The notes: generated by a model from the sequence alone, not told the origin. Shown: positions 7,946 through 17,944, numbered from the stretch's first letter. The stretch: 57,394 nucleotides of DNA from Chthoniobacter flavus (GCA_945860745.1 CAMASH010000011.1:1-57394), one strand, 5' to 3'. Numbers and translations: made by a program.

Positions 7946-10900
7946 CTACGGCTTCGCCCCCGGCTGGCAGGGACGCACCAGGGCGCTATCCGGATCGTAG
8001 TTCAGATACGGGCCGAGCCATTTTTCGATCTCGGCCACGGTCATGCCTTTGCGGGCGGCGTAGTCCTTGACCTGGTCGCGTTCGATTTTTCCGACGGCAA
8101 AGTATTTGGCTTCGGGGTGGGCGAAGTAGAGGCCGCTGACGCTGCTACCGGGGTTCATGGCCAGGCTTTCGGTCAGGGTGATGCCGGTGCGTTTTTCCAC
8201 CTCGAGCAGGTTCCAGATGGTCCGCTTTTCCGTGTGGTCGGGCTGGGAGGGATAGCCGGGGGCGGGGCGGATGCCGCGGTATTTTTCCCGGATGAGTTCC
8301 TCGCTGCTGAGATTTTCGGTCTGGCCGAAGCCCCAGAGGTCGCGGGCTTTTTTGTGCAGGCATTCGGCGAAGGCCTCGGCGAAGCGGTCGCCCAGGGCGC
8401 TGGTCATGAGGGAATTGTAGTCGTCGAGCTTGGCCTTGTAGTGCTCGGAAAGGGCGTGAACTTCGGGGCCGGCCGTGACGGCAAACGCGCCGACGGTGTC
8501 CACCCGGCCGCTGCTGCGCGGGGCGATGAAATCAGCGAGGGAATAGTTGGGCTGGCCGGCGGGTTTTTGGATTTGCTGCCTGAGGCAATGCAGAGTGGCA
8601 CATGCTTCCAGCTTGTGCGTTGACCCATCAGCAGGAACCGAAGCGCAGCGGAGATCCTCGCGCAGGCGCGAGTCATCCAGATGCCACAGAACAATGTCCT
8701 CGCCGGTGGAGTTGGCCGGGAAGAGTCCGAGCACACCGCGGGGGCGGAAGCGTTGGTTTTTGACGATGTCGTCCAGGAGGGCGCGGGCTTCATCGTAGAG
8801 TTTGCGGGCTTCCACCCCGACGACGGGGTCATCGAAGATGGCGGGGAAGCGCCCGCGCAACTCCCAGGTGTGGAAGAAGGGGGACCAGTCGAAATAGCTG
8901 ACCAGTTCCTCCAGCGCGATGTCGTCATAGGAGATGATGCCCTGTTGCTTGGGCGCGGGGATCTCCACGGTGGACCAATTGCCCGTGTAAGCCTTGGTTT
9001 TGGCTTCCTCGAGAGTGAGGAGTTTCTTTCCGGCGGTGCGGCCGGCGTGTTCGCCGCGGAGCCGGTCGTAGTCGGCGGAGAGATCGCTGATAAAGGCCGG
9101 CTTTTTTTCGGGACTGAGCAGGGCACTGACCACGTTCACACTGCGACTGGCGTCGAGGACGTGGACGACACCGTGCTGATAGAACTGTTCGATCTTTACG
9201 GCGGTATGGGCGCGGCTGGTGGTCGCGCCGCCGATGAGGAGGGGAACGGTGAAACCCAGACGCTGCATTTCCTTGGCCACATGGATCATCTCGTCGAGGG
9301 ACGGGGTGATGAGGCCGCTCAGGCCGATGATGTCGCAGTTTTTCTCGCGGGCGGTTTGCAGGATTTTTTCGCAGGAAACCATCACGCCGAGATCGATGAC
9401 CTCGTAGTTGTTACAGGCGAGAACGACGCCAACGATGTTCTTGCCGATGTCGTGCACATCGCCTTTCACGGTGGCCATGAGGACGCGGCCCTGGGCGCGG
9501 GCGTTCGGGTTGGCGGCGCGTTCGGCTTCCATGTAGGGCATGAGCCAGGCCACGGAGCGCTTCATCACGCGGGCGCTTTTCACCACCTGGGGCAGGAACA
9601 TTTTTCCCGCGCCGAAGAGATCGCCGACGACTTTCATGCCGTCCATCAGCGGGCCTTCGATAACCTCGAGGGGCCTGCTGTATTTCAGCCGCGCCTCCTC
9701 GGTGTCGGTCTCCACGAAATCGACGATGCCCTTGATGAGGGCGTGCTTGAGACGTTCCTCGACCGGGCCTTCACGCCAGGAGAGATCGGCGGCCTGGGAT
9801 GCGGCGGAACTGGTCCCTCCCTGGCGGGCCTTGAGGTCCTCGGCGTAGGTGACGAGGCGTTCGGTGGCATCCTCGCGGCGGTTGAGCAGGACGTCCTCGA
9901 TGAGTTCTCGCAGGTCGGCGGGAATCTCCTCGTAAACGGCGAGTTGGCCGGCATTGACGATGCCCATGTCGAGGCCGGCCTGGATGGCGTGATAAAGGAA
10001 GCACGAGTGCATGGCCTCGCGCACGGGGTTGTTGCCGCGGAAGGAAAATGAAACGTTGCTGATGCCGCCGCTGACGCGGGCGTGGGGCAGATTTTGTTTG
10101 ATCCAGCGGGTGGCCTCAATGAAATCCTTGGCGTAGTTGGCGTGTTCCTCGATGCCGGTGGCGACGGTCAGGACGTTCGGATCAAATATGATGTCTTCGG
10201 GCGGAAAACCGACTTCGTCCACCAGGATGCGGTAGGCGCGCGAGCAAATCTCGATGCGGCGTTCCAGGGTGTCGGCCTGGCCCTTTTCATCGAAGGCCAT
10301 CACGACGGCGGCGGCGCCGAAGCGGCGGACCAGGGTGGCGTGCTTCTTGAATTCCTCCTCGCCGACTTTCATCGAGATGGAATTGACGATGCCCTTGCCC
10401 TGGATGCAGCGCAGCCCGGCGGTGAGGACTTCCCACTTCGAGGAATCCACCATGATGGGCACCCGCGAGATGTCGGGTTCGCCCGCGATGAGATTGCAGA
10501 ATCGCGTCATGGCGGCGACGCCATCGAGCATGCCCTCATCCATGTTGATATCAATGACCTGCGCGCCGGCCTCGACTTGCTGGCGGGCCACGGCGAGGGC
10601 TTCGTCGTAATTGCCGGCCAGGATGAGTTTGGCAAACTTGGGCGAGCCGGTCACGTTGGTGCGTTCGCCGATGTTGATGAAGGGAATTTCCGGGCGGGCG
10701 GTGAAGGCCTCGAGTCCGCTCAGGCGCAGGGTCCGCTCGCGGGTGGGGATTTGGCGCGGGGGCAGGGTGCGGACGGCATCCGTCAGCGCACGAATGTGAT
10801 CGGGCGTGGTGCCACAACATCCGCCGAGAATGTTGAGCCAGCCTTCGGCGGCCCATTCGCGCAGTTGCGGGGTCAGGGTTTCGGGCGTCTCGGGAAAGCC

Positions 10901-11755
10901 GGTGGGCGAAAGCGGATCGGGCAGACCGGCGTTCGGGTAGGTGCTGACGTGAAACGGCGCGAGGCGGGAAAGCTCCTCGATGTAGGGGCGCATTTCCTTG
11001 GGTCCGAGCGCACAGTTGAGTCCGACCGACAGCAGGGGAAAATGGGAGATGGAATTGAGGAACGCCTCGACCGTCTGGCCGGTGAGGGTGCGTCCGCTCA
11101 GATCGGTGATGGTGCCGCTGACCATCACGGGAAGTTGAGAGTTGAGAGTTGAGGGTTGAGAGGCGAAGAACTCGCTGATGGCGAAGAGGGCGGCCTTGGC
11201 GTTGAGGGTGTCGAAAATGGTTTCGACAAGGAGAATGTCCACGCCGCCCTTGACGAGGTTTTCCACCTGCTCGCGGTAGGCGGCCACGACTTGATCGAAG
11301 GTCACGTCGCGCGCGCCGGGATCGTTGACATCGCGGGAGAGCGAGAGGGTGCGGTTGAGCGGGCCGATGGCTCCGGCAACAAAGATCCGGCGGTCGGTGC
11401 AGGCATCGGCCGCCTCGCGCGCCACCCGGGCCGCGGCGAGGTTGAGGTCCGGCACGATGGACTGCAGGCCGTAGTCGGCCATGGCAATGGTGGTCGCGCT
11501 GAAGGTGTTCGTCTCGATGATGTCCGCACCGGCCGCGATATACTGGCGGTGGATCTCGCGGATGACCTCGGGTTTGGTCAGGCAGAGGAGGTCGTTGTTT
11601 CCTTTGACGTCGCTGGGCCAGTCGGCGAAGCGTTCCCCGCGATAGTCGGCCTCTTCCAGTTTGTAGCGCTGGACCATCGTGCCCATGGCGCCGTCGATGA
11701 TGACGATGCGTTCGGCCAGCAGGGCGCGCAGGGCTTTTTCAGTTTCGGAAATCAT
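7946..11755 (-). CDS. metH: Cobalamin-dependent methionine synthase MetH
   Basis: MetH transfers the methyl group of 5-methyltetrahydrofolate to homocysteine through cobalamin. The 1269-residue protein has all four modules in order. The homocysteine domain carries zinc ligands in GLNCALG and [11 protein letters not shown]. The pterin domain contains [15 protein letters not shown]. The B12 domain has GDVHDIGKN, with cobalt-ligating His768. The C-terminal reactivation domain contains [14 protein letters not shown]. Two segments have no counterpart in the E. coli enzyme: a Ser/Gln-rich insert coded around 11132-11160, and one of roughly 20 residues coded around 8585-8670 that contains a palindromic repeat. 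Both keep the frame. Only 29 nt separate its start from the divergent esterase gene. Confidence 0.97.
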   Translation of the reverse strand: MISETEKALRALLAERIVIIDGAMGTMVQRYKLEEADYRGERFADWPSDVKGNNDLLCLTKPEVIREIHRQYIAAGADIIETNTFSATTIAMADYGLQSIVPDLNLAAARVAREAADACTDRRIFVAGAIGPLNRTLSLSRDVNDPGARDVTFDQVVAAYREQVENLVKGGVDILLVETIFDTLNAKAALFAISEFFASQPSTLNSQLPVMVSGTITDLSGRTLTGQTVEAFLNSISHFPLLSVGLNCALGPKEMRPYIEELSRLAPFHVSTYPNAGLPDPLSPTGFPETPETLTPQLREWAAEGWLNILGGCCGTTPDHIRALTDAVRTLPPRQIPTRERTLRLSGLEAFTARPEIPFINIGERTNVTGSPKFAKLILAGNYDEALAVARQQVEAGAQVIDINMDEGMLDGVAAMTRFCNLIAGEPDISRVPIMVDSSKWEVLTAGLRCIQGKGIVNSISMKVGEEEFKKHATLVRRFGAAAVVMAFDEKGQADTLERRIEICSRAYRILVDEVGFPPEDIIFDPNVLTVATGIEEHANYAKDFIEATRWIKQNLPHARVSGGISNVSFSFRGNNPVREAMHSCFLYHAIQAGLDMGIVNAGQLAVYEEIPADLRELIEDVLLNRREDATERLVTYAEDLKARQGGTSSAASQAADLSWREGPVEERLKHALIKGIVDFVETDTEEARLKYSRPLEVIEGPLMDGMKVVGDLFGAGKMFLPQVVKSARVMKRSVAWLMPYMEAERAANPNARAQGRVLMATVKGDVHDIGKNIVGVVLACNNYEVIDLGVMVSCEKILQTAREKNCDIIGLSGLITPSLDEMIHVAKEMQRLGFTVPLLIGGATTSRAHTAVKIEQFYQHGVVHVLDASRSVNVVSALLSPEKKPAFISDLSADYDRLRGEHAGRTAGKKLLTLEEAKTKAYTGNWSTVEIPAPKQQGIISYDDIALEELVSYFDWSPFFHTWELRGRFPAIFDDPVVGVEARKLYDEARALLDDIVKNQRFRPRGVLGLFPANSTGEDIVLWHLDDSRLREDLRCASVPADGSTHKLEACATLHCLRQQIQKPAGQPNYSLADFIAPRSSGRVDTVGAFAVTAGPEVHALSEHYKAKLDDYNSLMTSALGDRFAEAFAECLHKKARDLWGFGQTENLSSEELIREKYRGIRPAPGYPSQPDHTEKRTIWNLLEVEKRTGITLTESLAMNPGSSVSGLYFAHPEAKYFAVGKIERDQVKDYAARKGMTVAEIEKWLGPYLNYDPDSALVRPCQPGAKP
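8595..8617. repeat. Palindromic repeat-like insert inside metH
   Basis: An imperfect palindrome (centre TTCCA, arms CACATGC and GCTTGTG) lies in the metH reading frame. It codes for HKLEACAT in a segment absent from the E. coli protein. It resembles the short palindromic intergenic repeats common in this phylum; that comparison is from memory. Confidence 0.45.
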
Positions 11756-11784
11756 GGACAGAGGCTACTTTCCATTTGTTCTGC

Positions 11785-12876
11785 ATGAGCAAAATTCGTT
11801 TTCAAATTGTCCCGCCCCTTGACCGCAGCGAGGAGCCGGTTTTTATCACCGGCAGCATTCCGGCTCTGGGAAACTGGCAGCCGGAGAGTGGTCTGCGGCT
11901 GGAATGGAAACCGCCCTATCACGCCGGCGGGATCGAGGCCGAGACCGGCGGGCATTTTGAATATAAGATCAATCGCGGATCGTGGGAAACCGAGGCGGTG
12001 GACGCCTGCGGCGATGTGCCGGCCAATTACGCCCACGGAGTCTGGCTTGACGCGACGCTGCGTCACACGGCGGCGGACTGGAAGGACCGGTATCAGGGCC
12101 GCCTGACCCGCGAAGTGGTCCCCTCGCGCGTGCTGGCGGGAAGCCGGGAGTTGCTCGTCTGGCTGCCCCACAGTTACGCCACGGATGCGGGGCGGCGGTT
12201 TCCCCTGATTGTCCTGCACGATGGAGCCAATGTTTTCGACCCTCTGACCAGTCCGTTCAGCGGAGTGGACTGGGCGGCGGATGAATGGGTGAATCTCCTT
12301 TCGCGTGAGGGGGTTTTGCCCGAGGCCATCGTGGTGGGAGTCTGTCATCCCGAGGGATTTTCCGAGGAAAACGAAACCCTGCGGGATTTTGATCTCTCGC
12401 CGGAATTGGGCGGCGCGGCCTACGCGCAATTTCTCACCACGGAACTCGTCACCCATTTGGACACCCATTATCGCACGTTGGCCGCGCCGTCGGCGCGCGT
12501 GCTGGGAGGTGCCTCGTTGGGCGGGCTGATGAGTTTTTACGTGGCCATCCATCACCCGGGAGTTTTCGGAAAATTCGCCTGCCTTTCGACCGCCTTCGAG
12601 GACGTCTCGCAGAGGGTGCCGGACCAATCGGGTCAGTTGCGTGCGGTGGAAGCGGAGCGGGCGCTCCCGGCGGAAACGCGCATTTATTTCGATTACGGAA
12701 CGCGCGGACTGGATGAATGCTACGAGCCGTATCACCGCGACCTCGGCGCGCTCCTGCGCGGGAAGGGCTGGCGGGATGGCCGGGAGTTTTCCATCGTGCG
12801 GGTCGAAGGCGGGAGTCATGACGAGCTTTCCTGGCGGCTGAGATTCGGCGACGCGCTGCGGTTTCTTACCCAATAG
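11785..12876 (+). CDS. Alpha/beta-hydrolase esterase with N-terminal starch-binding-like domain
   Basis: The 363-residue protein appears to combine a CBM20-type carbohydrate-binding domain with an esterase D-like alpha/beta hydrolase. The binding domain (about residues 1-100) contains FITGSIPALGNWQPESGLRL. In the hydrolase domain the nucleophile elbow is LGGASLGGLMSF, and PLIVLHDGANVFD and a terminal GGSHDELSWR, which would supply the active His, complete the pattern. No signal peptide is seen, so it is probably cytoplasmic. The in-frame TTG at 11776 is a possible earlier start, but the ATG at 11785 fits better. The gene is divergent from metH and its last 61 nt overlap the convergent DUF6580 gene. 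Confidence 0.82.
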   Translation: MSKIRFQIVPPLDRSEEPVFITGSIPALGNWQPESGLRLEWKPPYHAGGIEAETGGHFEYKINRGSWETEAVDACGDVPANYAHGVWLDATLRHTAADWKDRYQGRLTREVVPSRVLAGSRELLVWLPHSYATDAGRRFPLIVLHDGANVFDPLTSPFSGVDWAADEWVNLLSREGVLPEAIVVGVCHPEGFSEENETLRDFDLSPELGGAAYAQFLTTELVTHLDTHYRTLAAPSARVLGGASLGGLMSFYVAIHHPGVFGKFACLSTAFEDVSQRVPDQSGQLRAVEAERALPAETRIYFDYGTRGLDECYEPYHRDLGALLRGKGWRDGREFSIVRVEGGSHDELSWRLRFGDALRFLTQ

Positions 12877-13397
12877 AAGAGAGCCAGAAAGAGACCGGTG
12901 AAAAGAAAATCACTGATGAGCGAATTGCGGAAAAATGTCCAGGTCGGGGCGAATCCCGGCTGGCCCACGGTGAGGGATTGAACCCAGCCGGTGAAGGTTT
13001 GCGCGTAGTGGGGGTTGCCCCACCAGGCCAGCGAGTTCGTCACGAGATAGAAGAGCACCGCGTTGCCGAGCACCGCGCCAAAGACCGCCGGCAGTCCGCG
13101 CTGGCGCAGCAGGGTTCCAGTTCCGATGGCAAAAACATAGCAGGCGTAAATGGCCAGCATGGCCGGTTGGACCAACGGCTGATTGAAATGCGCATTGAGC
13201 AGAAGGTCTGAAACAAACAAACACAGCAACGGAGCGGCCACGGCCAGCACGCCGGGAAGGACGAGCCCGCTGCAAAACGCCATCGCCATGACGGGCGAAA
13301 AATTCGGCAGGGCGGACACATAGACCGCGCTGAAAACGCGATAAGCCGCCGCCAGGATCACGAGGGCCAGGGCCAAAGCGAGGGTGTTTCTGTTCAT
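12816..13397 (-). CDS. DUF6580-family integral membrane protein
   Basis: This 193-residue, very hydrophobic protein has about five or six membrane segments. It matches the DUF6580 family, small membrane proteins of unknown function that resemble substrate-binding subunits of ECF-type transporters. Family signatures visible are LPNFSPVMAMAFCSG near the N-terminus, APLLCLFVSDLLLNAHF, LFYLVTNSLAWW, and a C-terminal RNSLISDFLFTGLFL. The start is the ATG at 13395-13397; longer in-frame options run into the neighbouring pseudopilin gene. The 3' end overlaps the convergent esterase gene. In related families such proteins sit near vitamin or metal uptake genes, but no partner is seen here. Confidence 0.75.
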   Translation of the reverse strand: MNRNTLALALALVILAAAYRVFSAVYVSALPNFSPVMAMAFCSGLVLPGVLAVAAPLLCLFVSDLLLNAHFNQPLVQPAMLAIYACYVFAIGTGTLLRQRGLPAVFGAVLGNAVLFYLVTNSLAWWGNPHYAQTFTGWVQSLTVGQPGFAPTWTFFRNSLISDFLFTGLFLALFYWVRNRSASPNLSRQESSS

Positions 13398-13425
13398 GGT
13401 ATCAATCTGTGGGGTTTTCACCGGT

Positions 13426-14181
13426 TTACTCCAGATACTTTTTGCTGTTTCGCGGGGCGAAGCGGCCGACGTTGGCCTTGGGCAGGCGCGGGTCGCGGGC
13501 CGATTCGTCCATCGGCAGGAAACCGGCCGCACCATTGGCATAGGCCACCATGGCCAGGCCATGATGCCGGAAGTGAACCGTGACCTCGCGCTCGTCCAGT
13601 CCATAGAATTCCTCCAGCATGGGATTTTTCGCGCTGGCCGGACTTTGAAATGTGTTGACCTGGGCCGAGGTGAAAAAGACCACCACGTCCGCCGGGTTGG
13701 CCAGGGACCAGAATTTTTTCAACAGCGCGGGATTCCCGCCCCAGCCGCCGCCGAGCAGAACATTGTAACCAAGGCCGAGGTAGCCGGATTGATACTTCGG
13801 TTTGAAGGCTCGTCCGCCCAGGCTGAAACTCACATCGGGGCGCACTCCTGCGGGCACATAGCCGCCGAGGGGCCCGAGGCCGGGATCGAACTGACGCCGT
13901 CCTTCCGGTCGGCTTTTGCTTTCGGCGGTTTCAAAGCCAAACCACCAGATCGTTCCGGGCCGATCCATCGCAGCGGCTTCCTGGTATCTCCAAAACGTGT
14001 AGTTGTTGTCCCCGAGATAAGCGGCGGCTCCTGCGGCCAGCTGGCGGATGTTGTGGGCCGAGACCGCCAGTGAGGATTTCTCGTAAATCTTCCAGCCCGT
14101 TCCGGCCAGCAGCGCGGTCAGGACGGCGGTCACCACCAGGGCGGCCAGAGTCTCGATCAGCGTGAAGGCGTTCTTTTCCAT
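13426..14181 (-). CDS. Type II secretion-like pseudopilin (prepilin N-methylation domain)
   Basis: The 251-residue protein begins MEKNAFTLIETLAALVVTA, a short leader followed by the FTLIE cleavage and methylation site of type IV prepilins and a hydrophobic helix. The rest is a globular domain ending in a stretch with RHHGLAMVAYANG, equivalent to the H-X9-DG motif at the C-terminus of the many pseudopilin-like proteins of Verrucomicrobiota and Planctomycetota. Their role is unknown. It starts inside the last codons of the upstream PEP-CTERM gene (25-nt overlap), so the two are translationally linked. No other pilus or secretion genes are nearby. Confidence 0.85.
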   Translation of the reverse strand: MEKNAFTLIETLAALVVTAVLTALLAGTGWKIYEKSSLAVSAHNIRQLAAGAAAYLGDNNYTFWRYQEAAAMDRPGTIWWFGFETAESKSRPEGRRQFDPGLGPLGGYVPAGVRPDVSFSLGGRAFKPKYQSGYLGLGYNVLLGGGWGGNPALLKKFWSLANPADVVVFFTSAQVNTFQSPASAKNPMLEEFYGLDEREVTVHFRHHGLAMVAYANGAAGFLPMDESARDPRLPKANVGRFAPRNSKKYLE

Positions 14182-14795
14182 AATCGAAAGCGGGCGGTCC
14201 CCGCCAGCGCCCCGCCTGCCACGACGACGAGCCAGAGGCTTTGGGGTTCCGGCACCGGGGTGATGTCCGGCGCGGCCGAGCCGTCGTTGAAAATATACCC
14301 GTCCCACGCATTGGGCGCGAGATACCGGGAAGGTGCCGAACTCCCCGAGCCGAACTCCCAAGTGCCGGACGCGATGGGCACGGCCGTCGGATACCCGGCT
14401 TCGCCCCCGCTGACCCACTGGGCCCAGTAGGGTGAAAAAGTCGGAGCGCCCGTATTCGTCAGCGTGAGGGAATTGTAGGTGAGGGAATCGAGAAAATAGT
14501 TGGGTGCGGACACCGTGCCAAAGTTCAGGATCACCGCGTCCAACAGCGGGTCGCCCGCCACCACCGTGCTCAACATGGCGTAGCCATCTAACGGATTGCC
14601 CGGCTCATAGGTGTAGTTGAACGCATACCAGAGCGGTTCCACGCCAAAATCCGCCGCCTGGATCACCAGATAGGAGGTGTCCGGCCCCGTGCCGTAGGTT
14701 CCGGTGAGCGTCTGCGCGGGGACGGACGCCGCCGCCGCCAGGATCGCCACGGCGGCCAGAAGATTTCTCAAGAAAGCAATGAGAGTATTTTTCAT
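14157..14795 (-). CDS. Secreted PEP-CTERM sorting-domain protein
   Basis: The 212-residue protein has a signal peptide (hydrophobic core AAVAILAAAASVPAQT). It ends in a PEP-CTERM tail: PVPEPQSLWL, a transmembrane helix and a basic end (RLWKRTPSR). PEP-CTERM tails are recognised by the exosortase system and direct proteins to the cell surface or exopolysaccharide. The body is rich in Gly, Ser, Thr and Tyr and resembles no enzyme. The ATG at 14793-14795 gives a normal signal peptide. It shares a 25-nt overlap with the downstream pseudopilin gene, which suggests they work together at the surface. Confidence 0.85.
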   Translation of the reverse strand: MKNTLIAFLRNLLAAVAILAAAASVPAQTLTGTYGTGPDTSYLVIQAADFGVEPLWYAFNYTYEPGNPLDGYAMLSTVVAGDPLLDAVILNFGTVSAPNYFLDSLTYNSLTLTNTGAPTFSPYWAQWVSGGEAGYPTAVPIASGTWEFGSGSSAPSRYLAPNAWDGYIFNDGSAAPDITPVPEPQSLWLVVVAGGALAGTARFRLWKRTPSR

Positions 14796-14829
14796 GAGGG
14801 CCGGTCTGTATCTAATGAATGAACACATT

Positions 14830-14857
14830 AAAATATATAGATATGTTTTTCTGGCAA
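14830..14857 (-). promoter_or_regulatory. Possible promoter of the PEP-CTERM/pseudopilin pair
   Basis: Reading the minus strand, TTGCCA (14852-14857) and TATTTT (14830-14835) are 16 nt apart in a locally A+T-rich stretch, about 35 nt upstream of the PEP-CTERM start. Confidence 0.35.
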
Positions 14858-15000
14858 GCGGAGATTTTCCCGCAGGATCGCGCTGGCCGGACGTCGAGCC
14901 GGAGCCGCCGTGGTGAGACGGGGGAGGCCTGAAGGAGGAATTCCGGCCTGGCAAGCCGCCGCCACCACGTTCTTACGAACACGGCCACGGGCTGCGCCAA

Positions 15001-15739
15001 TTATGTCCTGGCCTTATCGTCCGGGTCCGGGCGACTGCGGCGGGGAGGGGGAGTCATCGGCGGTTTCGGCACGGGGTTGTGGCCGGCTTGAATGGTGGTG
15101 CGCGCCGTCTGGGCAGCTTGCACATCGCGGACCACGCTGTCCGGGAGTCCGGTGATTTTCCCCTGCTGGCTCTGGGCGATGCGCAGGATCAGGGCCATAT
15201 CCGGCAACGGGTCGAAGCCGCCGGATTCGAGGAGGCGACTGGTGCCGATGAGGCGTTTCAAATCGATGGAAAAAGCCGGATCGAAGCCGGTGGCACCAGC
15301 CCGAACTCTGCCGATTTGTCCGGCCCGGAGGAGTTGGCGGATCTTCGGGTTGGCCGTGAAAGAGACCAGGACCTTGCCTTGAAGCCCCACCGCTCTGACC
15401 TCGCCGCCCCCCTGCGCCCTTGGGCGAGGAGAAGAGCATGGTGCCGCCATCCAGCGTCATGTCGCGTCCGCCTTGGCGGAAACGGAACAGCGCGTTGGAT
15501 CCGATGCGGGTGATGGTCTGATCGGGAAATTTCAGTTCGGCGCGGGAATCGTCCCCGGTTTTCACCGCCGTCTCGCCGCGAACCACATCGCCGGGTGCGG
15601 CGGGCTTGGGGCCTTGTGGGGATGGGAGCAGGGAAACGCTGTTGACCGTCTTGGTGACTTCCGCCTCTTGAAAAGGCCCGGCCTAAACGACCAGCGGAAT
15701 TGCGGCGGCCCGCAACACGGCGGGGATGGTTCTTTTCAT
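15001..15739 (-). pseudogene. Decayed FecR-domain protein, paralogue of the 16327-17787 gene
   Basis: The reading starts at an ATG (15737-15739) with MKRTIPAVLRAAA but meets TAG at codon 19. The same frame then continues with EAEVTKTVNSVSLLP, DVVRGETAVKTGDDSRAEL and TRIGSNALFRFRQGGRDM, closely matching the intact FecR gene 0.6 kb upstream. Near 15420 the matching text jumps to another frame (GKVLVSFTANPKIRQLL, AGATGFDPAFSIDLKRL). About 25 residues equivalent to TGTNFFIYFLLGGAVKVVV of the intact copy are missing. A stop, a frameshift and a deletion together show that it no longer makes the full protein. Confidence 0.85.
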
Positions 15740-15748
15740 GAATCAAAA

Positions 15749-16238
15749 GCGGATGTCCAGGCCGAGGGTTCCCCCGACATTGGCCACGGTCTAATTGAAA
15801 GACGAATCGGTCGAATGGTTTGCGCCAAAACCGGCCGAGGCCGAGAGCTTGGCCCAGCGGGTGAGGGAAATGGCCGGTCGGGTGCCGGCTGGGATGGCCA
15901 TGGTGTCGGTGATCAAGAATTCCTTGGCCAGGCCCGTGACGAGCGAGTTGTTGACGAAAAATTCGCGGAAGCTCCTGGGGTCCAGAGAGCGGTCGTATGC
16001 AGAGCGCACCCAGACCGTGAGTTGGCCGGGATCCTGGAAAATATCATCGAGTCCGCCGCCCACGTTGAAGTGGGAGAAGTTCAACGAGGTATTGCGGGAA
16101 GACAAAAACACCTCCTCGGAAACATGGGCGTCCAGGCGCCCAGCCCGCCGGACCGCGCGCTGCCCGGGTGCTGTTCGCCCGGACCCCGGCCAGCGCCATG
16201 AAGAGGAAGGCCAGGCAGCTTGCCGCACGAAAGATCAC
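15749..16238 (-). pseudogene. Remnant of an exported, probably outer-membrane beta-barrel-like protein
   Basis: A clear signal peptide (MIFRAASCLAFLFMALAGVRANS) is encoded at 16170-16238 in one frame. The following matching text is in a second frame: HVSEEVFLSSRNTSLNFSHFN, then LTVWVRSAYDRSLDPRSFREF and LTRWAKLSASAGFGANH. A TAG interrupts the last strand before VANVGGTLGLDIRF, which ends in Phe like many barrel proteins. The alternating short strands suggest a porin-like barrel that has lost its middle. In this phylum FecR proteins often sit next to such barrel genes. It appears to have decayed along with the adjacent FecR copy. Confidence 0.65.
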
Positions 16239-16326
16239 GATTTATTATTGCGCACGGAATCGCCGGGGCGAGTCAAGCGGACAGTTTGCTCCGGTTCGGC
16301 CGGGGCCGGATTCGGGATGATCCTGC

Positions 16327-17787
16327 TCAAGAAACCGGAGTGGGTGAAGGCGTCGGTGTCGGGGATGGAGTGGCACCGGCGTTGGAAGAGCCCCCTCCCG
16401 AACCGCCGAAAGCCCCGGCCGGTCCGTCATTGACGGGGCCCGGATCCCCCGGGGTGAGTGCCTCCGCCCCCTGATCATTCCACGTCGTTCGGGCCTGGCC
16501 GGCAAATTCATCCCCAGCCAGGACGACCGCGAGAATTCCTTCGGACACCAAAGCCTGGTCGAGCGAAACGACGGCACCGGTTTGCTCATCCTTCGGAAAA
16601 TCGGCCAGGAAAAATTCCCGCAGGGAAAGGACCGCGGCCGCAAGGTCTTTTTGATTCCCGTCCTGGACGGCGAGGCTGATGACCCGGGCGGCGAGGGTGG
16701 GGGCCTGCTTTTCTCCGGCCGGGATGTTGATCAAGGCCGCCTTGGCCAGAACGATGCGGTTTTCCAGCGAGTTGCCTCCGCTCAACTTTTTCAACAGGGA
16801 AATCGCCGCCGCCACGATCGCGGGTGTCCTCTGCGGCGTCTCCGCGGTCAACCGCCCGACCGCCTCGGCCAGGCTTTCCACGGTCAGGTCGCCCCCATGG
16901 GCCAGGGCCAGCTGACCCAGTTTCTCGAGGAGGGCCGGATCCACCGGCGTGTCCCGGATGGACGGCGCGAAATCTTTCTCCGGGTTGATCAGGAGGGCGA
17001 TGTTGTTTTGATAAAGAGCAATCATCTGCGGAAGCTGCGAAGGGTCGGCTGTTTTTTCCGGGTTGCCTCCAGGGGGGAAATCCGAGGAAACCAGGACCAA
17101 TGCGCTGGCCGTCGGGGCCTTCCGATCGTTGGGAGCGAGTTTTTGGGAGTCGGCGACCCGCGTGATCAGCGCCTGGGCCGGCAAGGGTCCGAATCCCCCC
17201 GCCTGGAGCAGAGGGCTGGTGGCGATCAGGTTTTTCAAATCAACGGCGATGGGGGGATTGAACCCCGTCGCCCCGGCGGGAATAACGGAACTCTCGCCTG
17301 CGCCGAGGTCCTGTTGGATTTGGGAATCCGCCGTGAGAAAAACACGGACCGTGCCCTCGAGGACGACCACTTTCACCGCTCCCCCGAGCAGAAAATAAAT
17401 GAAAAAATTCGTGCCGGTCACCGCCGCAGTGACGGCCCCGGCCTGCACCTGTCCGCCGCCGGCTCCCTCGGGGGAGGAGAAAAGCAGGGTTCCTCCCTCG
17501 AGCGTCATGTCACGGCCTTCCTCGCGGAAACGGAAAAGCGCATTGGCGCCGAGGCGGGTGATGGTTTGATCGGGAAAGGTCAACTCCGCGCGGGACGCTC
17601 CCCCGGTCTTCACCGCCGTGGCCCCCTGCACGACATCGCCGGGAGCAGCGGGTTTCGGGGCCTGTTCAGCCGCCAACAGCGAAACAGTGTTGACCGTCCG
17701 GGTCACCTTCGCTTTCCGGAATGGCTCCGCCCTGCCGGCCGGGCAAAGCAGGCCGCCCAACATCAAAACCAGCAGGTGTCTTCTCAT
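16327..17787 (-). CDS. Exported FecR-domain protein
   Basis: The 486-residue protein starts with a signal peptide (MRRHLLVLMLGGLLCPAGRA). A FecR-type domain (about residues 45-185) contains GDVVQGATAVKTGGASRAEL, QTITRLGANALFRFRE, GGTLLFSSPEGAGGG and GTVRVFLTADS. The C-terminal half is alpha-helical and Ala/Leu-rich and ends in a Pro/Thr/Ser-rich tail (PSPTPTPSPTPVS). In FecR itself this domain senses an outer-membrane signal and controls an anti-sigma factor, but here no sigma-factor gene is adjacent. It is divergent from the CHASE2 adenylate cyclase, an arrangement common in Verrucomicrobiota, so it may shape the periplasmic signal for that enzyme. Confidence 0.85.
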   Translation of the reverse strand: MRRHLLVLMLGGLLCPAGRAEPFRKAKVTRTVNTVSLLAAEQAPKPAAPGDVVQGATAVKTGGASRAELTFPDQTITRLGANALFRFREEGRDMTLEGGTLLFSSPEGAGGGQVQAGAVTAAVTGTNFFIYFLLGGAVKVVVLEGTVRVFLTADSQIQQDLGAGESSVIPAGATGFNPPIAVDLKNLIATSPLLQAGGFGPLPAQALITRVADSQKLAPNDRKAPTASALVLVSSDFPPGGNPEKTADPSQLPQMIALYQNNIALLINPEKDFAPSIRDTPVDPALLEKLGQLALAHGGDLTVESLAEAVGRLTAETPQRTPAIVAAAISLLKKLSGGNSLENRIVLAKAALINIPAGEKQAPTLAARVISLAVQDGNQKDLAAAVLSLREFFLADFPKDEQTGAVVSLDQALVSEGILAVVLAGDEFAGQARTTWNDQGAEALTPGDPGPVNDGPAGAFGGSGGGSSNAGATPSPTPTPSPTPVS

Positions 17788-17944
17788 GGGAATAAAAAAA
17801 CCACGCCCTTGCGAGTGTTCGGAAACCTAAAGGGGGGCGTTGTCGAAAGCCAGCCAGAAAACAAGGTCGCGCCGCGTCTGGGGAAAACTCCGAAACCGGT
17901 GCCCCCGGCTTGCAATCGGAGCCTGGCCGGGTTCCTCTCAGGCG

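Noticed and set aside
7965-11152. Plus-strand frames inside metH
   Set aside because: The minus strand encodes an end-to-end MetH; the plus-strand texts are Gly/Asp/Val-rich shadows.
15014-15586. Reading the decayed FecR region as two separate small genes
   Set aside because: Both pieces align to consecutive parts of one intact paralogue, so frameshift is the simpler explanation.
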